Source: Candidatus Poribacteria bacterium
Lineage (GTDB): Bacteria > Poribacteria > WGA-4E > WGA-3G
NCBI GenBank assembly: GCA_022819945.1
Contig: JAJEGI010000088.1
Span: forward strand, 1 to 42,493
Direction: 5' to 3'
Length of the DNA: 42,493 nt
Shown here in pieces: positions 1 to 7,670 of the stretch. Under the pieces are notes generated by a model. It ran no database searches, was not told where the DNA came from, and saw only the letters and a program-made list of their open reading frames with translations. The position numbers were made by a program, and so were the translations under genes. How positions within the stretch are numbered: the first letter of the stretch is position 1; the number at the start of each line of letters is the position of its first letter.

Positions 1-55
1 CCGAACCGAAACTTATCCACAAACTTTTCAGACCTCAAAAGGCCTCTTGAGTTCC

Positions 56-74
56 GTAGGATCTGTGGAGATCC
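56..74 (+). repeat. REP-like hairpin with GTAGG foot
   Basis: GTAGG at 56-60 runs into a perfect 6-bp stem (GGATCT, loop GTGG, AGATCC). It lies just downstream of the gene ending at 94. The layout, a GTAG foot directly 5' of a short palindrome, matches three other sites in this window and resembles classical REP elements. It could also act as an mRNA 3'-end hairpin. Confidence 0.4.
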
Positions 75-93
75 ATTGGGATTGCTTAGGGAA

Positions 94-1017
94 TTACCTT
101 GACTTTTCTGTTCTATGCGGGGAACAAATCCGACAAGGGTCATAATTCCTTTCGGCTTCATCCAAATAAATCGCAAACTTTCCATGAGCATTTTGCTTCA
201 AAAAATCGCAATTGTAGGTATGGTATTTCCTGCCTGTCTCCGTAATATAAACAATTGGCTCTGGCGGATCGGGCCACAGCAACAAAAGTGACAAGATGCT
301 CACAATAAACAGAACGCCTAAAAACAGGGCAATCCGTTTCCACCAGTGTGAAGTTCTTGCCGATACGGGTTTCCAGTTCTCAATGCCCCGTTCAAAATCT
401 TCCTGATTGATCTCAACAAACCAATTGTTATACTTATTCTCGCAGAACTCCCAATTCCCGGGATCCGTGCCGACAGCGAGAACACCATACTGTGTGTTAG
501 TAGCACTCATGTAACCTTTCAACTGTGCTCTCGCTTGCGCTCGTGGAATAGGGAGGGGTAATCTCTTGCACTCTGCAATCGCGACAAAGTATCCTGTTTC
601 ATCTCTGATGGGCTGATGCAGAATAACATCCGCGATGCCCTGTTTCACGCCGAACTGGACTCCGCACTGCTGTGATGTTGAAAATTTCGGGAATTGCCTA
701 TTGAAATAGGTTGTGACTGCTTGTTCAACTATGGCTTCTCTCATACTCAATAACTGTGCCTTCCTTCCGTTTCTCGTTCTTAAATCTTCTCGCTTGATGT
801 AGGTGAAACATCCGCGGGGAATAATAGACATTTGGACGTAGGATTGGATAGAGAATTCTCCCCATCGGCGCACGCTTTTTTCGGAAGTTCGGACAACGGG
901 TATAGTCGTGAAGTTGGAATAGACGAGCGACGGCTTTCGGTGCAATAAACACACCGAGTCCCGGCACTGCCTTATGATGTTTCGGTCTGATGATGTCTCT
1001 ATCAGATTCACTTCCAA
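94..1017 (-). CDS. Membrane-anchored PD-(D/E)XK nuclease-like protein with C-terminal zinc ribbon
   Basis: This 307-residue protein has an HSDR_N-like PD-(D/E)XK region at about residues 90-190. The putative active site is D130 followed by E149-C-K151 on consecutive strands. A hydrophobic segment at about 228-247 is a likely membrane helix. The tail at about 256-300 has Y-H-x3-C270 and P-C295-x2-C298, like the small Ada-type metal-binding domain appended to some nucleases. It lies 21 bp downstream of the methyltransferase gene on the same strand, so the two may form a restriction-modification-like unit. The start is uncertain. The only in-frame start here is TTG at 1017. A GGAGGG ribosome site better suits an ATG at 1024 in another frame that encodes only 99 residues, so a frameshift near the start is possible. 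ATG at 831 is an alternative start. Function is inferred from fold motifs only. Confidence 0.65.
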   Translation of the reverse strand: MEVNLIETSSDRNIIRQCRDSVCLLHRKPSLVYSNFTTIPVVRTSEKSVRRWGEFSIQSYVQMSIIPRGCFTYIKREDLRTRNGRKAQLLSMREAIVEQAVTTYFNRQFPKFSTSQQCGVQFGVKQGIADVILHQPIRDETGYFVAIAECKRLPLPIPRAQARAQLKGYMSATNTQYGVLAVGTDPGNWEFCENKYNNWFVEINQEDFERGIENWKPVSARTSHWWKRIALFLGVLFIVSILSLLLLWPDPPEPIVYITETGRKYHTYNCDFLKQNAHGKFAIYLDEAERNYDPCRICSPHRTEKSR

Positions 1018-1038
1018 TCGGCATCTACATTCCCTCCA

Positions 1039-2424
1039 TTACGCATGAAATAAAATATTCTGCTGCATATGCTTCCCTGTCCACGGATTTGCCAGCGAAG
1101 GGAGTGTCAATATCCGATCCCATCGCTCATTGTTTCGGTAGTATTCATCGATAGAGAAACACTGTATAGGGACGTAAGTAGTTTCGCCCATCCGGATAGG
1201 TTCTAAGGTATGTTTCCAATTGTGTTGTGCAGCTTGCGCGTCGAGAGTGATTAGGATGCCCATGGCGGCGTTCTCGTTTCGGATATTCGCGTGAAGTCTA
1301 TCAAACTTTGCCTTCTGCGAGCCAGCGGCACCTGTGACTTGAACAATAATCGCTTTGCGATCCATGTTATCAGGTTTGTTAAGGAACATCCCAAACCCGT
1401 CAATACCATCATCGCCAACTTTCTGTGGGTTGGATGCTAAGCCGTCTATGAGTGAGATTGTCCAGTCTTGGAATTTGAACGGAGCGGTTCTCGCAAGTTG
1501 ACGGGCGGTGTCCATATCAACAGGGACACCTTCTATTGGAAGCGGCGTTATGCCGTTAGGTGCAAGGCGGTAGCGGTTTATCAATCGGAGTGCAAAGGGC
1601 AGGATGTCGATACCGATAACATCCCGTCCGTTTTTCGCAGCAGCTTCTATCGTCGTACCACAACCCGCGAAAGGGTCAAGCACGAGATCGCCGGGATTAG
1701 AGGACGCTTTGATGATGCGTTCGTAGAGTTCAAGTGGCTTTTGGGTTGGATATCCGAGGCGTTCATTTGCCATGTTATTTATCGTCGGAATATCTATCCA
1801 ATAATCTACCATCCCTTTTTTTTTCCCAGCCATCATTGCACTTGTAGATGGCATAGTTGGTTTATCAAAATACCAATTGGAACTTTTCGTATAAAAAAGA
1901 ATAATATCGTGCTTTCTTGAAAAAACCTTGGATGAACTTCCTCCTAATCCATAACACCAAATAATCTCATTCCGATAATTCTTCTCACCGAAAATCGCAT
2001 CCATTATGAGTTTGAGGTAGTGGCTAGCGTAGGGATCACAGTGCAGGTAAATGCTCCCTGTCTCCTTCAAGATGCGGTGCATGATAAACAGCCGTTCCGC
2101 CATGTAGGAGGTATAGGAAAGCATCTTGCTTTGTGGAATGAATCCTTCAAACCCAGCAATCACCTTGGACGCGGGGTTGGCGACAGCGTTCTTGACGCGC
2201 GCGACGCGTTCCGCAGATTTATCGTCCCAGAGCCAGACATCGTCAAACGCCTTGATTTGTGGGTCGATACGGAGTCCAGAATCCTTGAAAACCTTGTTGT
2301 ACTTCTCGTTGGAGTTGAACGGCGGATCGAGGCAGATCAGGTCGATATAGCCATCGGGAAAACCCGCCATAATATCAAGGCAATCGCCGTAATAGAGTGT
2401 ATTGGGTGCAAATGGAGTGTTCAT
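1039..2424 (-). CDS. Site-specific DNA methyltransferase (beta order) with degenerate Mrr-like C-terminal domain
   Basis: This is a 461-residue N6-adenine/N4-cytosine methyltransferase. Motif IV, D33-P-P-F, precedes the S-adenosylmethionine motif FAGCGTT (about 252-258), which is the beta-class order. The region between them would hold target recognition. The C-terminal part (about 310-440) resembles the Mrr restriction fold: F-x2-W-x3-I-x-G, then GDDGIDG (337-343), then IIVQVT (about 360-364). Active Mrr domains usually have Q-V-K here, so the Lys is replaced by Thr and nuclease activity is doubtful. ATG at 2424 is preferred because translation begins cleanly with the MTase fold and AGAGG lies just upstream, although the spacing is short. 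The frame stays open to 2613 without homology-like content. The PD-(D/E)XK gene follows 21 bp downstream. Confidence 0.85.
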   Translation of the reverse strand: MNTPFAPNTLYYGDCLDIMAGFPDGYIDLICLDPPFNSNEKYNKVFKDSGLRIDPQIKAFDDVWLWDDKSAERVARVKNAVANPASKVIAGFEGFIPQSKMLSYTSYMAERLFIMHRILKETGSIYLHCDPYASHYLKLIMDAIFGEKNYRNEIIWCYGLGGSSSKVFSRKHDIILFYTKSSNWYFDKPTMPSTSAMMAGKKKGMVDYWIDIPTINNMANERLGYPTQKPLELYERIIKASSNPGDLVLDPFAGCGTTIEAAAKNGRDVIGIDILPFALRLINRYRLAPNGITPLPIEGVPVDMDTARQLARTAPFKFQDWTISLIDGLASNPQKVGDDGIDGFGMFLNKPDNMDRKAIIVQVTGAAGSQKAKFDRLHANIRNENAAMGILITLDAQAAQHNWKHTLEPIRMGETTYVPIQCFSIDEYYRNNERWDRILTLPSLANPWTGKHMQQNILFHA

Positions 2425-2621
2425 AGTCCTCTCGCAGACTGCAACATGAGAGCAAAGGAATATCCTTCTCTCTGGGTCTAAGAAAATGACAGGACTATAG
2501 GGGTGGGTGCGCTGATAGGCGCGTCGCGAGGAAATAGAAAGGTATTCGGCAACCTTCCCTATAGGGTGCTGGTTCCCATTAATCTCACACACAAAACGTG
2601 TGTTGTGATACAATAGAAACC

Positions 2622-2750
2622 AGCGCTGTCATACCTGTGCTATGGCAGTGCTAAGCGTCGCGGGTATTCCTAGTACCTGCGGCGCACCTAAGAAATTAGG
2701 AAGCTGCCCTGACGTAACCCACGCGAGACCGTGAATTTTTCTAACGTCAG
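2622..2750. ncRNA. Highly structured element, candidate RNA or non-autonomous mobile element
   Basis: Four stems follow one another. P1 is 12 bp with two G-U pairs (2622-2633/2641-2652, loop CCTGTGC). P2 is 12 bp (2655-2666/2674-2685, loop TTCCTAG). P3 is CCTAA-GAAA-TTAGG (2687-2700). P4 is a 7-bp CTGACGT/ACGTCAG pair (2709-2715/2744-2750) enclosing CACG/CGTG. The P2 loop TTCCTA is also complementary to TAGGAA at 2697-2702, and GGCAG (2644-2648) to CTGCC (2704-2708), so pseudoknots or alternative folds are possible. No open frame covers it. It sits between two methyltransferase genes, upstream of the first. No known riboswitch or ribozyme class was recognised, and the transcribed strand is not clear. 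Confidence 0.45.
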
Positions 2751-3193
2751 ATATATTTTAACACCTATACAAAATATGTGCAACAAAAAATAAATTAATG
2801 CTCCGAATATGCATGTTTTGCATGACGCAACGTCAAGAATGCCTCAATCCATAGGACAAACCTATCAAGAATGGCATAAAAACTTTCCATAATATGTAAA
2901 ATCTCAAAACTGTTCTGATACCTATTTGGGGGTGGGTGTTTCTCTATACGGCGAGTGTTTGGGCAAGAGAAACGAAGCGGAGGGCATAGCAGGGAAATTG
3001 AACGCAGCCGCCGCAGAGGCTATAATCGAAGCGAAGCATGCATCGGTATTTTATCGGACTGGCGTATCACCAGAAATGTCCGCACTCAGCCTTAGGGTAT
3101 TTGACACCTGTCGAATTTGAGAAACAAAACCTGTCTTAACTTTACTGATTTTTGGTTTAAATAAACGTTGGCACTTCAGTTGAAGGTAGGGCA
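2751..3193. other. Intergenic region, possible decayed coding remnant
   Basis: About 440 bp separate the structured element from the next gene. The first part is AT-rich with no clear signal. A plus-strand frame at 2926-3120 (TTG start, 64 codons, Ala/Glu-rich in the middle) looks partly coding but has no ribosome site and no family I recognise. Nothing else can be supported here. Confidence 0.3.
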
Positions 3194-4624
3194 TTATCTT
3201 TTTCTCCAGACATACACACATTTCCGAAGTGGAACGCGACCATACGCTCCCATTTGTTGACTACTATTTCCTTTTTTACCGGGAACAACAAGGATCTTTT
3301 CCACCGCAAATCCGAGGGTTTGCGCGATGTCGGATAAAATCGTGTCAACGGAAATGCTTACACCTGCATAGCGGACATTATCGTTTACCATGAAGAGACG
3401 GGCATTTGGTTTTAGGACGCGGGCGCATTCACCGATAACGCACGCCATTTCAGAGAAATATCCGCGAACCATCCTCGGAATCCCGTTATTGTTTAATGTA
3501 CCAGATGCCTTTTCCTGCTCAAGGTAGGTGTATATTGATTGAAGCAATTTTTGCTGGTTGGCTGCTTCTATAAAGGGGGTCCACTGCGGACATATCTTCA
3601 ATAAATCCTTTTCTCGATTTTCCACAGTACAACTGAGCATTTCTTGACGTAGGTTAGAAACTTCCGCCTGTGTCAATCCCAGCATAGCGAGTTCAAGGGC
3701 ATAAGTCCGCGTGTAATCGTAGCGGTTGCAATAAGGTGGCGAAGTCAGAACTGCCCCATAAGAGACTGTTTCAAGATTCGGAAGAACCTCAAGACATGAA
3801 CCTTTGAATAACCGAATATCCCTCGCTGTCTGCTTAACAGGAAAAAGTGTTAGAGGGGTCTCAGCATTGCGGATATCCGATAAAATTTCTTTGAGCTTAG
3901 CGGTTATAGCAGCATCAAAAGGAGGGATTTCACCTTTGTTGAAAGCCTTTGTCCCAGGTCGTCGCTTGCCTGATCGAGCATCCCAGCGCAGATATTGCCC
4001 ATCTTTTCGAGTGTAACTGATGCCTTCTAAAATGCACAGTAGTGCGAATTGCAGAATAGTCTGGATTTTCTCATTTTCCTGCTGGAGTGCCCCTCTATAC
4101 CTTTCAATCGCCTCTACCGTCTCTGGTGGATAGGCGTTCTCTGTGATTCGGATTGTCCTGAATGACACCCTTTCTGGGCATTCCTTCCAGGGAAGAGAGG
4201 TTATCCAGTGCTCAAGTGTAGCGAGATCACCCGATGACATCTCTCTTTCCGACAAAAGACGTGCATGGATAATCTCTTGTCCAATAGGCAACAATTCTAT
4301 ACCATCAGCAGGGATTCCTTGAGAACTTGCCGCAAACAGGGTTGTGCCTATCCCAGCAAACGGATCAAGCACCTTTCCTGATATTTGTCCGTCATAATTA
4401 CCGAGGAAATATTCAACAAGACTTGCTGAAAAGGCTTCTTTGTATTTATACCAATTGTAGGCGGGTTTGTCTTTATTTCCTTGAAAACTGACGATTTTTC
4501 GAGATAGAAATGGGGCTACAGAGAATTGGGATTTGAAATCTTCAGCGAGTTCAGCGTCAAGCGCAGCGATTTCTTCACGCAGTTCGGCGGTTTCTGGATG
4601 GGGTTTATTTTTTTCAGATGTCAT
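3194..4624 (-). CDS. DNA methyltransferase, N4-cytosine type
   Basis: This 476-residue SAM-dependent DNA methyltransferase has the AdoMet-binding motif DPFAGIGTT at 87-95 and the catalytic motif TSPPYCNRYDY at 294-304. S-P-P-Y is typical of m4C enzymes. About 200 residues lie between the motifs, consistent with an alpha-like order and a central recognition region. The C-terminus has the expected later strands (LFMVNDNVRYAG, then CVYVWRKR). ATG at 4624 is chosen because AAGGA lies 6 nt upstream; ATG at 4630 is an alternative. It begins 8 bp beyond the epimerase stop codon, so the two are probably co-transcribed. No cognate endonuclease is adjacent, so it may be an orphan methylase. Confidence 0.85.
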   Translation of the reverse strand: MTSEKNKPHPETAELREEIAALDAELAEDFKSQFSVAPFLSRKIVSFQGNKDKPAYNWYKYKEAFSASLVEYFLGNYDGQISGKVLDPFAGIGTTLFAASSQGIPADGIELLPIGQEIIHARLLSEREMSSGDLATLEHWITSLPWKECPERVSFRTIRITENAYPPETVEAIERYRGALQQENEKIQTILQFALLCILEGISYTRKDGQYLRWDARSGKRRPGTKAFNKGEIPPFDAAITAKLKEILSDIRNAETPLTLFPVKQTARDIRLFKGSCLEVLPNLETVSYGAVLTSPPYCNRYDYTRTYALELAMLGLTQAEVSNLRQEMLSCTVENREKDLLKICPQWTPFIEAANQQKLLQSIYTYLEQEKASGTLNNNGIPRMVRGYFSEMACVIGECARVLKPNARLFMVNDNVRYAGVSISVDTILSDIAQTLGFAVEKILVVPGKKGNSSQQMGAYGRVPLRKCVYVWRKR

Positions 4625-4632
4625 CAGCATCC

Positions 4633-5400
4633 TTACGCATCGCCGCCGGGGATTTCTGGCCAGTTGTGCTTCGGTGAATAGCCTAAATCCTCTTGTGCCT
4701 GCCGCCATGCGAAACGGGAGTCTGCGCGTCCGGCAACTGCGTTATATGACCCGTATTGGACAGTTTCTGTCTCAATTGCACGGGCGACACACTGTGCAAC
4801 ATCTCTCGGATCCACATAAACGAACCAAGGATCCGTTACAACGTCAGGTGCTGCCGGCCCGGGGTTCTGTCCGTCTCCAGCGATGACACCCGGACGGACA
4901 TGAATCACGTCCAATCCGTGTGCTTGATGATACGCTGCACCGATCTGTTCACCGAGGTACTTCGAGAGCGCATAGTAGAGGTCGCCTCCACCAAACTGGA
5001 AATCGTCGGTTACTTCATAAGGCAATTTGGCACTCGGCGCGGGCGGACACGCCGAAATACTCGAAATGTTCACAAGTTTTTTCACGCCTTGTCGGACACA
5101 GGCTTCAGCCACATTCCATGTACCTTTCACCATCACATCAGCAAATAACGAGAGAGGTTTATCGGATCGTCCTCGCACCAAGGCGACAAGATGCACAACA
5201 GCGTCCTGCTCTGCACACGCTGCTTCAATTTCAGCACTGTTTGTCACATCCGCCTTGATAAAAGTCGTGTTTGCGGGTACGTTGTCCGGTTCAACGATGT
5301 CGGTTAGCGTCAGACGATATGCGTCCTGTAATTGGTCAATGATAAATCGCGCTAAGTATCCGCTCGCGCCTGTAATAAGTATCTTTTCAATAGTTGCCAT
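4633..5400 (-). CDS. NAD(P)-dependent epimerase/dehydratase (extended SDR)
   Basis: This 255-residue extended short-chain dehydrogenase has the dinucleotide-binding glycine motif GASGYLA at about 10-16 and the catalytic YYALSK (Y-x3-K) near residue 145. NISSIS before it supplies the catalytic Ser. Such proteins oxidise, reduce or epimerise nucleotide sugars or related polyols, but the substrate cannot be read here. It is shorter than most sugar epimerases (about 310-330), chiefly at the C-terminal substrate domain. ATG 5400 is preferred over TTG 5403, with AGGA 9 nt upstream. The downstream methyltransferase starts 8 bp after its stop. Confidence 0.85.
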   Translation of the reverse strand: MATIEKILITGASGYLARFIIDQLQDAYRLTLTDIVEPDNVPANTTFIKADVTNSAEIEAACAEQDAVVHLVALVRGRSDKPLSLFADVMVKGTWNVAEACVRQGVKKLVNISSISACPPAPSAKLPYEVTDDFQFGGGDLYYALSKYLGEQIGAAYHQAHGLDVIHVRPGVIAGDGQNPGPAAPDVVTDPWFVYVDPRDVAQCVARAIETETVQYGSYNAVAGRADSRFAWRQAQEDLGYSPKHNWPEIPGGDA

Positions 5401-5433
5401 CAATGTGTGTCCTAAAATTGTTAAGTGTTTTTA

Positions 5434-5457
5434 TTCGCTTTGAAGGTTTTAAGCGAA
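5434..5457 (-). terminator. Hairpin at the end of the ArsC-family gene
   Basis: A perfect 7-bp inverted repeat, TTCGCTT/AAGCGAA, with a 10-nt loop overlaps the stop codon. It is followed by A-rich rather than T-rich sequence on the coding strand, so intrinsic termination is not convincing. It may protect or pause the transcript. Confidence 0.25.
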
Positions 5458-5787
5458 AGGTACTGTCTCATAGAGCGCGTTGTTGTAGCCGACAAAGAAG
5501 ACATCGCCACTCTGAATTGTAGGTGCACGCAGACTCCCGCTTCGTCCCATCACCGCTTTTAGGATTGACTTCTGGGTGGCTTCGGTTGGTACGAAAGTTT
5601 CCACGCGCTGTCCTTTCGCGACGAGGATCTGCTTCGCATTGCCCATTAAATCCCATACCGCTGCGGCTTCCAACTTCTCTTTTCGCGCATCAGTGCGGTT
5701 TTCTGCCTGTAAGTTGCGTGTGTCAAGAAACTCTTGCACTTTTTTACATGAGTTTCAACTATTCCGAAAATAGATCCAATCAATCAT
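5449..5787 (-). CDS. ArsC-family thioredoxin-fold selenoprotein (in-frame UGA = Sec)
   Basis: Conventional calling would start this gene at GTG 5739, which cuts off the first strand and active site of the fold. Reading upstream in the same frame continues through TGA at 5755-5757 to ATG at 5787, with AAGGAAA about 10 nt before it. The recoded start is M-I-D-W-I-Y-F-R-N-S-U-N-S-C-K-K, giving a U-x2-C redox pair exactly where ArsC/Spx and glutaredoxin-like proteins have their catalytic Cys. The full protein is 112 residues, normal for the family, and keeps the RAPTIQ-SGDVFFVGYN segment whose Pro is the cis-Pro expected near the active site. I recall a family named ArsC family (seleno)protein with this layout. 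A redox role is likely; the substrate is unknown. The alternative is a pseudogene with a nonsense mutation. Confidence 0.75.
5727..5757 (-). promoter_or_regulatory. Putative bacterial SECIS hairpin starting in the UGA
   Basis: Beginning at the G of the in-frame UGA, GAAACUC (5756-5750) pairs perfectly with GAGUUUC (5733-5727), a 7-bp stem. The 16-nt interior can extend as UGU/GCA, leaving a loop AAAAAAGU that contains the GU typical of SelB-bound loops. A hairpin directly 3' of UGA is what Sec insertion needs in bacteria. The apical loop is nearer the UGA than in the E. coli fdhF element, so the match is not ideal. Confidence 0.45.
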
Positions 5788-5813
5788 TTTTTTAATTTTC
5801 CTTGCGGTTCGGT
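5788..5813 (-). promoter_or_regulatory. Leader repeat carrying the ribosome-binding site (copy 1)
   Basis: On the minus strand the sequence ACCGAACCGCAAGGAAA, then ATTAAAA and further A residues, immediately precedes ATG 5787. Its AAGGAAA is the ribosome-binding site. Nearly the same 24 nt precede gatA at 17829-17852, although the genes are unrelated. Confidence 0.5.
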
Positions 5814-5883
5814 AAGTGGATTTTGGATTTCAAGTGTCTTTCTATCTATCCGCTTTCCACTTCGTTCCAAGCTTCGCGCTTTT

Positions 5884-6894
5884 CTAATTCAATTCTTCCA
5901 CGTTAATAAATCTGCCGGTGTCACGACTCTGGACAGCGGCATCAATCAAGGCAAGCGTCTGAATGCCATCAGCAAAAGGTGAGCGAATAAGCGTCCTATC
6001 ACCTGTTTCAATGGCGCGTAGCCATGCCCCGGTTTTGTCTAAGCCTAAACTATTTTGGGAGACGGCTGGTTCGTTAATAGTTTCACCGTTAAGGTATCCA
6101 CGAATAGCATTATCTGTCATGTGTGCGTGTAACCGCAAATGCGGTCCGACGACTTCAACCTCAAAACTAAATCCTTCGGTGCCACAATGATTCATGTGCG
6201 TCCCGAAAACCCCGTTGTCCAACTGGTAAGTCATCTGGATAGCGTTTTCCGCATCGAATTCAGTGCGATCCAACGCCATATTCTTGATCGCCAGCGCATG
6301 TGCTTGCACGGGTTTCGGATTTCCCATAACAAATCGCGCACAATCAAGTACATGCACCGCTTGTTCCGGTAAGGGCCCCCCACTTATCTCATACTGCAAG
6401 AACCAGGGTGCCATGCTGAAGCTGAGGTAATAATTGACGGTGCAGACCGTCCGAACGAGGTGGACTGTCTCCGTGGCGATTAACGCTTTTAGCCGTTCAT
6501 AGAGCGGATGATAGCGGAGCTGGAATCCGACAGCGGCGATGACATTCGCTTTCTCAATGCATGCGAGGCACTTTCTACCTTCAGCCATATTCAGTGCGGG
6601 CGGTTTTTCGATCATCAAGTGAATGCCGCGATCACACGCCATCTGGATAGGTTCAAATCGGATAGGGGGTGGCGTTGTGATGACCACCCCGTCCATTTCT
6701 ACGTCGAAAAAAGCATCGAGTGTGGTAGTAGCGAGTGCTCCATCGGTATGCGTTGTGAGTTCGCGCGCTGCTTCAATCCTTACATCATGGATTGCGACGA
6801 CGCGCCCACCGTAATTGGTTATCGCTCCCTGATGATGTCTACCCATATTACCAGCACCGATGATGCCGATTGCTAACGGTTTTTGAGAGTTCAT
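5884..6894 (-). CDS. Gfo/Idh/MocA family oxidoreductase
   Basis: This 336-residue NAD(P)-dependent dehydrogenase has an N-terminal Rossmann motif GIIGAGNMG at about 10-18 and the EKPPA segment near residue 95. The latter is the usual E-K-P of the family, whose Lys is catalytic. An alpha/beta sheet domain for sugar binding follows, with the expected length. Relatives oxidise sugars, inositols or related polyols; the substrate cannot be assigned. ATG at 6894 overlaps the stop of the preceding secreted-protein gene by 4 nt (ATGA), so translation is probably coupled and an upstream GTG at 6915 is less likely. Co-expression with secreted laminin-G-like proteins suggests use of an extracellular carbohydrate. 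Confidence 0.9.
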   Translation of the reverse strand: MNSQKPLAIGIIGAGNMGRHHQGAITNYGGRVVAIHDVRIEAARELTTHTDGALATTTLDAFFDVEMDGVVITTPPPIRFEPIQMACDRGIHLMIEKPPALNMAEGRKCLACIEKANVIAAVGFQLRYHPLYERLKALIATETVHLVRTVCTVNYYLSFSMAPWFLQYEISGGPLPEQAVHVLDCARFVMGNPKPVQAHALAIKNMALDRTEFDAENAIQMTYQLDNGVFGTHMNHCGTEGFSFEVEVVGPHLRLHAHMTDNAIRGYLNGETINEPAVSQNSLGLDKTGAWLRAIETGDRTLIRSPFADGIQTLALIDAAVQSRDTGRFINVEELN

Positions 6895-7670
6895 TGTGTT
6901 TTGAGGTCTCCCCACGTTATCGCGAGTTTGTCTTTCGGTTCAACGGGAAAAATGTTAAATTCCGGGGTCGTGACGAAAATGTTATCGAGTTGCGCGTGGT
7001 GGGCGGCCGCGCCTCTGTTGCCGCCCCGCGTGTAGAAACCGATTTTACCGGTTTCGTATCTTTTCTCACTATCGCGCCATTCACCCACAAAAACGAGGTT
7101 ATTCCATTTCGCACCAACCTTACCGAGGTACGCCTTAAATTCGTAGTTCTTGCGGACCTCAAACTTAACGCGGTACCAAACATTCTGCTTACGTTTTCTT
7201 TCGTCTACAAAAGGCGTTCTTTCGACCGACCAATTGTTCTCAAGGTTTATATGCCATCCGATGTGTTGTGGCGCGTGCTTAGAGCCAGCCGTTGAGATCT
7301 CGTGCATGTAGAAGTACTTGTCGTTTTTCGCGTGGAAAACGAATCCCAATGAACCCCCGTTTTTAGCATTGAAATCGGCATAGCAATCAAATTCTTCAGG
7401 GAAATCGGTAAGCGTCAATCCTGCACCACCGCCCCAAACGTCAAGGACTCTTCTATCAAGCACATCATGTCGAGTATCATTATCTTTAATGCCCCAACTC
7501 ACGCGGGGTGTCCAGTTAGCGAGGTCGATTTCTTGACGTTCAAAGTCGTCATAAAATAAAATCTCGGCAGAAGCTGCGCCAATACACAGCACAAAAATGA
7601 GAAAAATAACGGACTGTACTTTCAATCCTTTGATTAGAATGGATAGCGAGAAGAATGCGTTGGAGATCAT
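6891..7670 (-). CDS. Secreted laminin-G/concanavalin-like protein, paralogue A
   Basis: This 259-residue protein has an N-terminal signal segment (hydrophobic stretch ending in GAASA, cleavage likely before EILFYDDF). A single jelly-roll domain follows, of the kind seen in DUF1080/LamG carbohydrate-binding or keto-disaccharide-hydrolase-like proteins. F-x-D-D-F near the mature start, then W-x-R-V-K-F-E-V and a closing A-x-L-D-N-I-x-V-T-T-P, are typical strands. It is a clear paralogue of the next gene (shared HAPQHIGW or YSPQHIGW, and VWYRVKFEVR). It ends in PVEPKDKLAITWGDLK, a tail shared with two neighbours. Its start overlaps the stop of paralogue B by 4 nt. Whether it binds or cleaves sugar cannot be told. 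Confidence 0.8.
   Translation of the reverse strand: MISNAFFSLSILIKGLKVQSVIFLIFVLCIGAASAEILFYDDFERQEIDLANWTPRVSWGIKDNDTRHDVLDRRVLDVWGGGAGLTLTDFPEEFDCYADFNAKNGGSLGFVFHAKNDKYFYMHEISTAGSKHAPQHIGWHINLENNWSVERTPFVDERKRKQNVWYRVKFEVRKNYEFKAYLGKVGAKWNNLVFVGEWRDSEKRYETGKIGFYTRGGNRGAAAHHAQLDNIFVTTPEFNIFPVEPKDKLAITWGDLKTQ

Noticed and set aside
2425..2613. N-terminal extension of the beta-order methyltransferase
   Set aside because: The frame is open but the extra 63 residues do not resemble the family, and ATG 2424 with AGAGG fits the domain start.
2926..3120. 64-codon plus-strand frame as a gene
   Set aside because: TTG start, no ribosome site and no recognised family; kept only as a possible remnant.
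5449..5739. Short ArsC-family fragment starting at GTG 5739
   Set aside because: It lacks the active site and first strand; the read-through form from ATG 5787 restores the complete family fold.
5449..5787. Alternative genetic code with TGA as Gly or Trp
   Set aside because: uvrA and gatA end at TGA in the expected place, so TGA is a normal stop in this genome.
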